This document shows positions 13,111 through 18,271 of a stretch of 36,661 nucleotides of DNA, one piece after another. The notes beneath the pieces were generated by a model. It made no database searches, was not told the origin of the DNA, and saw only the letters and a list, made by a program, of their open reading frames with translations. Numbering within the stretch: position 1 is the first letter of the stretch; every line of letters begins with the position of its first letter. Origin of the DNA: a virus; IMG/VR virus record IMGVR_UViG_3300042288_000833, positions 1 through 36,661 of that record. One strand, given 5' to 3'. Made by a program: the position numbers and the translations under genes.

Positions 13111-13365
13111 ATGGCCAACAGGCCCCCTATCACCGCTGCCATTGACCTCACGCCTGACGTGCTCAACAAGCTCAAGGCTGCTGGTCCCAATGAGCGCGGC
13201 AACTATTCCCTTGATGTTGCAGTCTGGGAAAACACCAAACGGTCTTCTGACAAAGCCCCTGGCTACACCGGCAGCGTCAAAGTGAAAGGCGACAAGGAAG
13301 GCCCGAAAGGCTATGCCAGCGTATGGGTGAATGAAGCCCTTGGCGGCGGCGACGATCTTTTCTGA
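13111..13365 (+). CDS. Small protein with SSB-like acidic DDLF tail
   Basis: An 84-aa protein from the ATG at 13111, with GGAG eight bases upstream. It has a helical start (AIDLTPDVLNKLKAAGPNER), then a strand-rich part (YSLDVAVWENT..., YTGSVKVKGDKEG, GYASVWVNEAL) and ends GGGDDLF. An acidic tail ending in Phe is characteristic of single-stranded-DNA-binding proteins (SSB, T7 gp2.5), where it recruits partners. The strand-rich centre could be a minimal OB-like fold, but it is short. Own promoter and terminator suggest high expression, as expected for such a protein. Identity is inferred, not proven. Confidence 0.65.
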   Translation: MANRPPITAAIDLTPDVLNKLKAAGPNERGNYSLDVAVWENTKRSSDKAPGYTGSVKVKGDKEGPKGYASVWVNEALGGGDDLF

Positions 13366-13387
13366 GCTTTTCTCGACAACGATCATT

Positions 13388-13406
13388 GGGCGCTTCGGCG
13401 CCCTTT
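13388..13406 (+). terminator. Intrinsic terminator with TTCG tetraloop
   Basis: GGGCGC-TTCG-GCGCCC (13388-13403), a perfect six-base GC stem with the very stable TTCG loop, followed by TTT and a pyrimidine-rich stretch. It closes the small acidic-tailed gene. Confidence 0.85.
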
Positions 13407-13420
13407 CCTCTTTAATCACC

Positions 13421-14005
13421 ATGTTCCTCAACGACAAAGAAATCAACGCTCTCGCAGAGCTTGACATTCTCATGCCTTTCGTAGGCGAAAAGCGGCGTGA
13501 AGCCAATGGCCACAAAGCAGTAAGCTATGGGCTGAGTCAATGTGGCTACGACATCAGGCTGTCTCCTGCGCAGTTCTCAGTGTTTGAAGACGATCAACTG
13601 CTTAGCGAAGATCAAGCACTATGCCCCAAGAACAATGCCGTTCGCACTTACGACTTGGTGCTACAGCATAGCGAACTGGGTTTCTTCTATGAACTACCTC
13701 CGCGCAGCGTTGGCAATGGCATCAGCCTGGAACGGTTTTCGATGCCCAATGACATTGGCGCTATCGTCAAAGGCAAATCCACCTACGCAAGACTTGGGCT
13801 GCTTGTAAACGCAACGCCAATTGAACCCTCATGGAGCGGCTATTTGACGATCAATTTTGTGAATACAAGCCCATTCCCTATTTGCTTGTTTGCAGATGAG
13901 GGGATTGCGCAAGTTCTTTTCTTCCGTTGCGGAGAAGTAGAAACGCCCTATACGGGCCAATATCAAAATCAAGGCAATGTAGTCACTTTGTCAAAAGTGG
14001 GCTAA
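13421..14005 (+). CDS. dCTP deaminase / dUTPase-superfamily protein with altered active site
   Basis: A 194-aa protein from the ATG at 13421. Residues 110-160 align with dCTP deaminase: 'IVKGKSTYARLGLLVNATP' (Ser120 and Arg124 at the conserved Ser and Arg), 'IEPSWSGYLTINFVNTSPFP' and 'ICLFADEGIAQVLFF'. The family makes dUMP precursors by deaminating dCTP. In E. coli Dcd the matching stretch is WSGCIVLEFYNS, whose Glu138 is the catalytic base; here the aligned residue is Asn145. So it may be a degenerate, regulatory or differently active member. ThyX downstream uses dUMP, which fits a pyrimidine pathway. No clear ribosome site. Confidence 0.88.
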   Translation: MFLNDKEINALAELDILMPFVGEKRREANGHKAVSYGLSQCGYDIRLSPAQFSVFEDDQLLSEDQALCPKNNAVRTYDLVLQHSELGFFYELPPRSVGNGISLERFSMPNDIGAIVKGKSTYARLGLLVNATPIEPSWSGYLTINFVNTSPFPICLFADEGIAQVLFFRCGEVETPYTGQYQNQGNVVTLSKVG

Positions 14006-14023
14006 AGTGTTAGCGCCAGGTCC

Positions 14024-14068
14024 GGTGGGGCTCGGCATGGCGGGCCGTGGCACGGCTTGGCGTGGTAT
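14024..14068. repeat. Degenerate pentamer tandem array (GGCNN, nine units)
   Basis: In the gap after the deaminase homologue, 45 bases divide into consecutive pentamers: GGTGG, GGCTC, GGCAT, GGCGG, GCCGT, GGCAC, GGCTT, GGCGT, GGTAT. The first three positions are almost constant and the last two vary freely. Not coding in any convincing frame. A protein-binding array, an origin element or a slippage product are all possible. Confidence 0.6.
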
Positions 14069-14081
14069 GACAAGGTAGATG

Positions 14082-14106
14082 GAAAGGGGCTTCGGCCCCT
14101 TTCTTC
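14082..14106 (+). terminator. Intrinsic terminator with TTCG tetraloop
   Basis: GAAAGGGGC (14082-14090), TTCG, GCCCCTTTC (14095-14103): a perfect nine-base stem followed by TTC. It ends the deaminase transcript. It lies just before the nuclease gene, and inside that gene's open frame if a TTG at 14057 were the start. Confidence 0.8.
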
Positions 14107-14143
14107 ATGCAACAGCTACAGTGCATCTAGCCGCCGTCTGATT

Positions 14144-14518
14144 TTGAGCGCCCTTGAAGATCAGTTTCTCAAGCAATGGGACAAGGCTACTGGCATTCCG
14201 TTGGAGCGCGAGTATTCCGACATTCCGGCTTGGGAGGCTGATTTTGAGCAGCGCTATACCAAAAGCAAACGCTCCAAACGCTACCGCTTGGATTTTGCCC
14301 ATCCAGATAGTTGCACTGGCATTGAAATCCAAGGGGCTGTCTATAGCCGAGGGCGCCATGTTACAGGCAGTGGTTATGAAAGAGATTGCAGAAAGTACAA
14401 TCTTGCCTACACTTCCGGCTGGACAATCTTTTTGCTTAGCGCCTCCATGGCCAAAGACCCTTTCTGGACGAAGCTGATTGCTTCTCATATTTCTGCAAGG
14501 ACTTTACGGCCTCGTTAA
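14144..14518 (+). CDS. PD-(D/E)XK nuclease, start unclear
   Basis: The body carries a nuclease pattern common in phages: 'YRLDFAHPDSCTGIEIQGAV' (Asp, then Glu-x-Gln in place of E-x-K), 'YSRGRHVTGSGYERDCRKYN' and 'GWTIFLLSAS'. Related proteins act as small endonucleases or resolvase-like enzymes. No ATG exists in frame before the catalytic core. Candidates are TTG at 14144 (124 aa, used here) or TTG at 14057, which would place the terminator hairpin inside the gene. An ATG at 14106 lies just after the hairpin in a different frame and stops after seven codons, so a one-base frameshift is possible. The 3' end overlaps the converging gene by 83 bases. Confidence 0.7.
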   Translation: MSALEDQFLKQWDKATGIPLEREYSDIPAWEADFEQRYTKSKRSKRYRLDFAHPDSCTGIEIQGAVYSRGRHVTGSGYERDCRKYNLAYTSGWTIFLLSASMAKDPFWTKLIASHISARTLRPR

Positions 14519-14801
14519 GCAAAGCTTCCGCAGCCTCTAGCGAACTATCCCGCACTGCTACAGCTTGCCGCAATTGCATGTTCTCTAGCATGGTGCCCTG
14601 GAGAGCCGTATTCATCATCGCCCAGCCTTCCAGCAGGTTATTGGCCACTTCCTTGAGCTTGGCCGGATCGTTGCATTCCTTGAGCGCTTTACGGCTTGTG
14701 GCAAGCGCAAACTCGCGCTCCATTGAATGCTGAAACGGACCCATCACGGCAGTACAAGGCTGGCCTTCCCACTCTAACTGCACTGGCACGGCAAACTTCA
14801 T
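14436..14801 (-). CDS. Coiled-coil hypothetical protein on the opposite strand
   Basis: A 121-aa protein from the ATG at 14801. It has a strand-rich start (MKFAVPVQLEWEGQPCTAVM), then long helices ('NDPAKLKEVANNLLEGWAMM', 'TMLENMQLRQAVAVRDSSLE', 'AEALLNEAVKSLQKYEKQSA') and a basic Trp-containing end. I have seen similar short proteins in cyanophages and know no function. It faces against its neighbours and overlaps the nuclease gene tail to tail, so it must have its own promoter in 14802-14945; I see none convincing. Antisense transcription over the nuclease's 3' end would follow. Confidence 0.7.
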   Translation of the reverse strand: MKFAVPVQLEWEGQPCTAVMGPFQHSMEREFALATSRKALKECNDPAKLKEVANNLLEGWAMMNTALQGTMLENMQLRQAVAVRDSSLEAAEALLNEAVKSLQKYEKQSASSRKGLWPWRR

Positions 14802-14841
14802 TGTTGTTGATCACGCTGCGTTAAGGCTAACGGCATGAGCA

Positions 14842-14958
14842 ATGGCATCAATGGGAAAAGCCGAAATGGTTGGCCGTGACAGCCGAAAACCCTTGCCAGC
14901 ATTGACGGAAAGCCCTACAGTGAGCAAGCCCTTGATTCTTTCCCCATGGCACCACTAG
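14842..14958 (+). CDS. Possible 38-aa ORF
   Basis: An ATG at 14842 opens 38 codons (start MASMGKAEMVGRDSRKPLPA) ending at the TAG at 14956-14958, overlapping the next gene by 13 bases. No ribosome site is visible, and two CAATGG hexamers overlap its start. Listed because it fills the only gap here; it may be non-coding. Confidence 0.25.
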   Translation: MASMGKAEMVGRDSRKPLPALTESPTVSKPLILSPWHH

Positions 14959-15143
14959 GCAAGACAGACTGGCCAGTCACGCTCGCAGAAGTGACAGGAA
15001 CGGCTCTTGGAGGCATTGTCACCATCTTCTTTGGAGGGTGGCTGCTGATGACTTGCGCCACCCTTTTCCCCTTACCGTTCGTTCTTTCCTACTTTGACTG
15101 GTGTTTTGTTTGCGCCACTATTCGCTTTCTGGGGGCCAAATGA
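14946..15143 (+). CDS. Small membrane protein, 65 aa
   Basis: A 65-aa protein. A polar start (MAPLGKTDWPVTLAEVTGTA) is followed by a hydrophobic span 'LGGIVTIFFGGWLLMTCATL' and a second hydrophobic/aromatic stretch 'FPLPFVLSYFDWCFVCATIR', so one or two membrane segments. Its stop overlaps the ThyX start (ATGA). No known family. Not next to the lysis-like cassette, so I do not call it a holin. Confidence 0.6.
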   Translation: MAPLGKTDWPVTLAEVTGTALGGIVTIFFGGWLLMTCATLFPLPFVLSYFDWCFVCATIRFLGAK

Positions 15144-15850
15144 ACCTTCCTTCCATCGACCCATTGGGCGATAGCAAGAGCCTTGTGGTGCTTGTCGATT
15201 CCATGGGGAACAGCCTGTCTGTAGTGAACGATGCCAGACAGAGCTTTGAGCAGTGTTCTGAGCAATGGTCAGAGCGAGACGAAAAGCTCGTCAACTACCT
15301 GGCCCGCGAGCACCACACAAGCCCATTCAGAGGCGTGGTGTTCAAATGGTTTGTGAAAGCTCCACTGTTCATTTGTCGGCAGTGGTGGAAGCACACCGTT
15401 GCATCTACTTACGTCGATGATCAGCTTGGCTGGAACGAGAAAAGTTTTCGATACTGCTCAGCAGAGGATGCTCAGTTCTACACGCCAACACACTTTGCCA
15501 AACAAAGCAAAAGCAACCGACAAGCCTCTGAGGGATTCCTAGACGGCAATGATCAAGCATTGGCCCACCAGCTTTACGCACAGGCCCTGCAGGGCTGCAT
15601 ACAGGCTTATGAGGGGCTTCTGCTGACGGGAGTGAGCAAAGAGCAATCTAGGGCAATTCTGCCGCCTTGTATGTATAGCTCTTTTGTCTGGACGTGCTCC
15701 CTGCAGACGCTGCTTCACTTCATTTCACTGCGCGTTGAAAAAGGCGCCCAGAGTGAAATTGCTGCCTATGCAAGATCGTTGCAAGTGCTTGCTCGCCCCA
15801 TTGCCCCTGAAGTGTTCAAAGCCTTTGAGGAAAACAACTACCAATTCTGA
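15140..15850 (+). CDS. thyX: Flavin-dependent thymidylate synthase ThyX
   Basis: A 236-aa protein converting dUMP to dTMP with FAD, NADPH and methylenetetrahydrofolate. Visible ThyX features: 'LAREHHTSPFRGVVFKWFVK' (the H-x-SPF-x-H region), 'PLFICRQWWKH' and 'NEKSFRY' (N-E-x-S-x-RY), and a C-terminal 'SRAILPPCMYSSFVWTCSLQ' plus 'FISLRV' region. The canonical RHRxxSxNExSxRY signature reads KHT here, followed by an insertion of about nine residues before NEKSFRY. It starts at the ATG at 15140, overlapping the previous stop. A family member with a divergent signature, but the surrounding elements are intact. Confidence 0.9.
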   Translation: MNLPSIDPLGDSKSLVVLVDSMGNSLSVVNDARQSFEQCSEQWSERDEKLVNYLAREHHTSPFRGVVFKWFVKAPLFICRQWWKHTVASTYVDDQLGWNEKSFRYCSAEDAQFYTPTHFAKQSKSNRQASEGFLDGNDQALAHQLYAQALQGCIQAYEGLLLTGVSKEQSRAILPPCMYSSFVWTCSLQTLLHFISLRVEKGAQSEIAAYARSLQVLARPIAPEVFKAFEENNYQF

Positions 15851-15852
15851 CC

Positions 15853-16185
15853 ATGAGCGACCCCATCAATCCCCAGCACTACACATCCGGCACCGTCGAA
15901 TGTATTGAAGCAATGGAAGCATCAATGAGCGCAGAAGCGTTCAAGGGCTTCCTTAAAGGCAACTGCCAAAAATACCTATGGCGTTACGAAAAGAAAAACC
16001 ATGCTGAAGACTTGCGTAAAGCCCAGTGGTACCTTGAGCGCCTAATCGGCACGGTTGCAGCAGAGGCAACTGCCATCGCTGAAGACTTGTCAGCCATGGT
16101 CGAAGCGCAGTGCGAAGACGGCTTTTGCCCTATGCCCTCCGTCAGGTTAGGGCCTTCAGAAAGCATGTTTCCGCCAGTCAACTAA
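15853..16185 (+). CDS. DUF3310 protein (T7 gp1.7-like)
   Basis: A 110-aa protein starting MSDPINPQHYTSGTVECIEA. The first 60 residues are DUF3310 (PF11753): 'P.HYTSGTVECIEAMEA', 'FKGFLKGNCQKYLWRYEKKN', 'EDLRKAQWYLERLI'. In T7 the gp1.7 relative is a nucleotide kinase/nucleotide-metabolism protein; in most phages the role is unproven. The last 40 residues are variable with two cysteines. It starts two bases after thyX ends, and both are in the nucleotide-metabolism block. The terminator at 16203 follows. Confidence 0.88.
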   Translation: MSDPINPQHYTSGTVECIEAMEASMSAEAFKGFLKGNCQKYLWRYEKKNHAEDLRKAQWYLERLIGTVAAEATAIAEDLSAMVEAQCEDGFCPMPSVRLGPSESMFPPVN

Positions 16186-16663
16186 CCTTCAACAAAAGCA
16201 TGGGCGGCCACTGAGCCGCCTTTTCTTTTCTCTGTTCATGCACTGGTATCACTCTTTGACACTCTTCCATCCATTGCTCCCAGCTTCCAATGTTGGTGTG
16301 GGCACTGACAAAGCTATGGGCATGTATCCAGGCCATTAACACTTCCTCGCGCTGTTCAGTCCAAAACCTCTGTGGCCTCCACCATTCAAACAAGCCCAGG
16401 TTGGACTTAGAAGCATTGCAGGCCAAACACGATGGAGCGAGGTTATACCTTGCAAAGTGCGGGCCTCCTTTGCTCTTGGGGACAATGTGATCAAGCGTCA
16501 GCTTCTCATGCCACTTGCCGCAATAAGCGCAAGCCGCCTGCCCCATTGGTCCCCTTAGCGGATAGTCTTCAAAAATGCTCTTGCGAAAGCGGCGCTTTGC
16601 CTCAGATGGTCGTAATTCAATGAGAGAGTGGAGAAGATCATCAGGCCCGTGCTCTCCGACCAT
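16178..16663 (-). CDS. HNH endonuclease
   Basis: A 161-aa protein on the minus strand. Zinc-stabilised HNH core: Cys45-x2-Cys48, 'LTLDHIVPKSKGG' with the catalytic His59, 'YNLAPSC' with Asn74, and Cys79-x2-Cys82. A basic N-terminus precedes it and a Trp-rich C-terminus follows. It is inverted relative to the neighbouring genes and overlaps the DUF3310 stop by eight bases, as expected for a freestanding homing-type endonuclease, although a packaging-associated HNH cannot be excluded. No intron is evident around it. Confidence 0.88.
   Translation of the reverse strand: MVGEHGPDDLLHSLIELRPSEAKRRFRKSIFEDYPLRGPMGQAACAYCGKWHEKLTLDHIVPKSKGGPHFARYNLAPSCLACNASKSNLGLFEWWRPQRFWTEQREEVLMAWIHAHSFVSAHTNIGSWEQWMEECQRVIPVHEQRKEKAAQWPPMLLLKVS
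16203..16226 (+). terminator. Intrinsic terminator
   Basis: GGCGGC (16203-16208), loop CACTGA, GCCGCC (16215-16220), then TTTTCTTTTC. A classical intrinsic terminator for the rightward thyX-DUF3310 transcript. It lies within the last codons of the opposite-strand HNH gene. Confidence 0.85.
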
Positions 16664-16759
16664 CGCGCTATTCGCTTTCCTAGACGATAGCAGGCTGGCT
16701 TAGTGCTTTAGTGGCCCGCATATTGATGCTTAGAATACAGAAAACATTGCATTGAGCTA

Positions 16760-16972
16760 GTGCTAGAAGCTCTTTCCAAGATTGCCGCAACGGTAACGGC
16801 AGGAATGCTCATGGCTTCTGGCGGTATGATGATTGCTATTGGCAATCAACAGGCCCGGATAACCGCTCAAATTGAAGGCATCACTAAAAACCTAGAAGCT
16901 CTCACGGAAAACGTGCAAGAACTAGAGGCTCGCGTGAGAACTCTTGAAACCAATAGAAGCTCTGCTCCATAG
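16760..16972 (+). CDS. Membrane-anchored coiled-coil protein (holin-like candidate)
   Basis: A 70-aa protein with a GTG start at 16760. Residues about 9-28 form a transmembrane segment (AATVTAGMLMASGGMMIAIG). The rest is a charged amphipathic coiled coil (IEGITKNLEALTENVQELEA, RVRTLETNRSSAP). A single span plus coiled coil resembles small lysis proteins (holin accessory, spanin-like). It opens the cassette leading to the C39-like peptidase. TAGAAT at 16731-16736 could be its -10 box, with a weak -35. The role is inferred from position. Confidence 0.6.
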   Translation: MLEALSKIAATVTAGMLMASGGMMIAIGNQQARITAQIEGITKNLEALTENVQELEARVRTLETNRSSAP

Positions 16973-17007
16973 TTCCTGTTAGGCTGTCTCTAGCCTTTGG
17001 AGGTGTC

Positions 17008-17214
17008 ATGGTAGAAGAAAACATGGAGGTACTGATTGGCTTCGGGCTCTTTGCGCTGAGCGAGCTAATCGGCATGTCCAAGTACAAGGACAACTCTGTT
17101 CTGCAAGTTTTGTTGCGCAGTGCATCTACCGTCTTTCCTTACGAGCTAAAGCATAAGACAAAGAAGAAGAGTCGCCCGCGTGATCGCCATGGTCGATTCC
17201 TGCCCGAAGACTGA
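17008..17214 (+). CDS. Small membrane protein of the lysis-like cassette
   Basis: A 68-aa protein from the ATG at 17008, with a strong GGAGG six bases upstream. One hydrophobic segment (MEVLIGFGLFALSELIGM) near the N-terminus, then a basic C-terminal tail (KHKTKKKSRPRDRHGRFLPED). Short one-span proteins with a cationic tail are often holins or pinholins, but two candidates lie side by side and either could be accessory. Its stop overlaps the next start (TGATG). Confidence 0.6.
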   Translation: MVEENMEVLIGFGLFALSELIGMSKYKDNSVLQVLLRSASTVFPYELKHKTKKKSRPRDRHGRFLPED

Positions 17215-17393
17215 TGACGCTAGACGATTGGCGCGTAGCTGTTGATGCTGCCATTGGCACCATCGCTGCTCGCGGTATTTGGCTTGCAATAGTGAAAGGC
17301 ATCATTGAGCCAGTGGCGGCATTTTGGGGACGCAAAGGCTATCAGCAACTGGATAAAGCATTAAACGACTCTCTTCCAAATCTCCCAGAATAA
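17214..17393 (+). CDS. Small amphipathic protein, 59 aa
   Basis: A 59-codon ORF precisely nested between its neighbours: the ATG at 17214 overlaps the previous stop and the TAA overlaps the peptidase ATG. It starts MTLDDWRVAVDAAIGTIAAR, has a moderately hydrophobic stretch (GIWLAIVKGIIEPVAAFW) that could be a membrane segment, and ends polar (GYQQLDKALNDSLPNLPE). The third consecutive small, membrane-prone gene before the peptidase. Confidence 0.65.
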   Translation: MTLDDWRVAVDAAIGTIAARGIWLAIVKGIIEPVAAFWGRKGYQQLDKALNDSLPNLPE

Positions 17394-18103
17394 TGAGCAA
17401 TTTCCTGCAGGCAGCCCGTCACACTGATCCATCGTCCCCTTTGCCTCATCAAGATGCAGCTTGGCAATGGGCGTGGGAGCAATTCTCAGCAGACAAACGG
17501 GCAGAGTTCTTGGAAATGTTTAGGGCTGCAGTGCCAGTGAAAGAGCCGCTATTGCCAGTCACTCCCAAGCCTCCAGCGGGCAGCGTGCAATTGAGTGTGC
17601 CGTATGAATACCAAAACGACAACGTTTCTGGTACAGGATGGAGAGAATGCTTTAGCAGTGCTGCTGCAATGGTCGCAAAGTTCTATGGGAAAATCAGCAG
17701 TGATGACGCATATAACAAGATTCGCGCCCGCTTTGGAGATACTACCAATGGCAATGCCCACGTAAAAGCCCTGCAAAGCCTTGGGCTAAAAACACGCTTC
17801 GGCACTAACGGCAATGCTGCGTTTCTTGAGAAAGAGATCAGAGCAGGGCGTCCTGTGCTTGTAGGTTGGTTGCACAAAGGAAGTGTTAGCAGCCCTTCAG
17901 GCGGTGGCCACTGGTCAGTAGTCACTGGTTTTACACCATTGCACTTCATCCACAATGATCCCAATGGGGAAGCTGATATGGTGCATGGCGGCTACGTGAA
18001 TAATTCCAAAGGGAAAGGAATTGCCTATTCGCGGAAGAATTGGTTGAAGCGATGGGAAGTGGATGGAGCTAATACTGGCTGGTATGTTGCCGTAGAGCGA
18101 TGA
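17393..18103 (+). CDS. C39-like cysteine peptidase, probable lysin
   Basis: A 236-aa protein. After an N-terminal helix-rich part (1-50) and a Pro-rich linker comes a papain-like C39_2-type domain: 'GTGWRECFSSAAAMVAKFYG' (Cys86 nucleophile at the head of a helix), 'SGGGHWSVVTGF' (His173) and 'FIHNDPNGE' (Asp189 or Asn188). The Cys-His-Asp order and spacing fit. Such domains cleave peptides, and in phages they occur as endolysins that cut peptidoglycan cross-links. No signal peptide, so it would need a holin, consistent with the small membrane proteins before it. Alternative: a virion or bacteriocin-type peptidase. Confidence 0.8.
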   Translation: MSNFLQAARHTDPSSPLPHQDAAWQWAWEQFSADKRAEFLEMFRAAVPVKEPLLPVTPKPPAGSVQLSVPYEYQNDNVSGTGWRECFSSAAAMVAKFYGKISSDDAYNKIRARFGDTTNGNAHVKALQSLGLKTRFGTNGNAAFLEKEIRAGRPVLVGWLHKGSVSSPSGGGHWSVVTGFTPLHFIHNDPNGEADMVHGGYVNNSKGKGIAYSRKNWLKRWEVDGANTGWYVAVER

Positions 18104-18222
18104 CTGCTGGTGTAATTATTACCTGGGGACTGCTTTCGTGCTGTATTGCCGCGTGGTCACTGTCTTGTCAGTATGAGTGCAGGACAAAGTGCTATCGCAG
18201 TCATCAGCAAGAGCACCAATAA
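18100..18222 (+). CDS. Small cysteine-rich membrane peptide, 40 aa
   Basis: The ATG at 18100 overlaps the peptidase stop (ATGA) and opens 40 codons: MTAGVIITWGLLSCCIAAWS, then 'LSCQYECRTKCYRSHQQEHQ'. The first 20 residues are hydrophobic, with an LLSC that loosely resembles a lipobox. The second half is Cys/basic. Its place after the peptidase suits a spanin-like lipoprotein, but it lacks a positively charged N-terminus. Last gene of the rightward block; a 49-base gap separates it from the converging tail operon, where I see no strong terminator. Confidence 0.5.
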   Translation: MTAGVIITWGLLSCCIAAWSLSCQYECRTKCYRSHQQEHQ

Positions 18223-18271
18223 TAGAATTGACGCTGAGCAAATTGGCTGACCAGGGCCAAGGTTTGTCTTA

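Noticed and set aside
14057-14143. TTG at 14057 as nuclease start
   Set aside because: It would put a nine-base-stem terminator and part of the pentamer array inside the gene, and no ribosome site precedes it.
16178-16663. Group I intron around the HNH gene
   Set aside because: Flanking genes are complete and uninterrupted; no split coding sequence is seen.
18223-18271. TTGGC/GCCAA hairpin between the converging operons as terminator
   Set aside because: Only five base pairs and no T-run; too weak to list.
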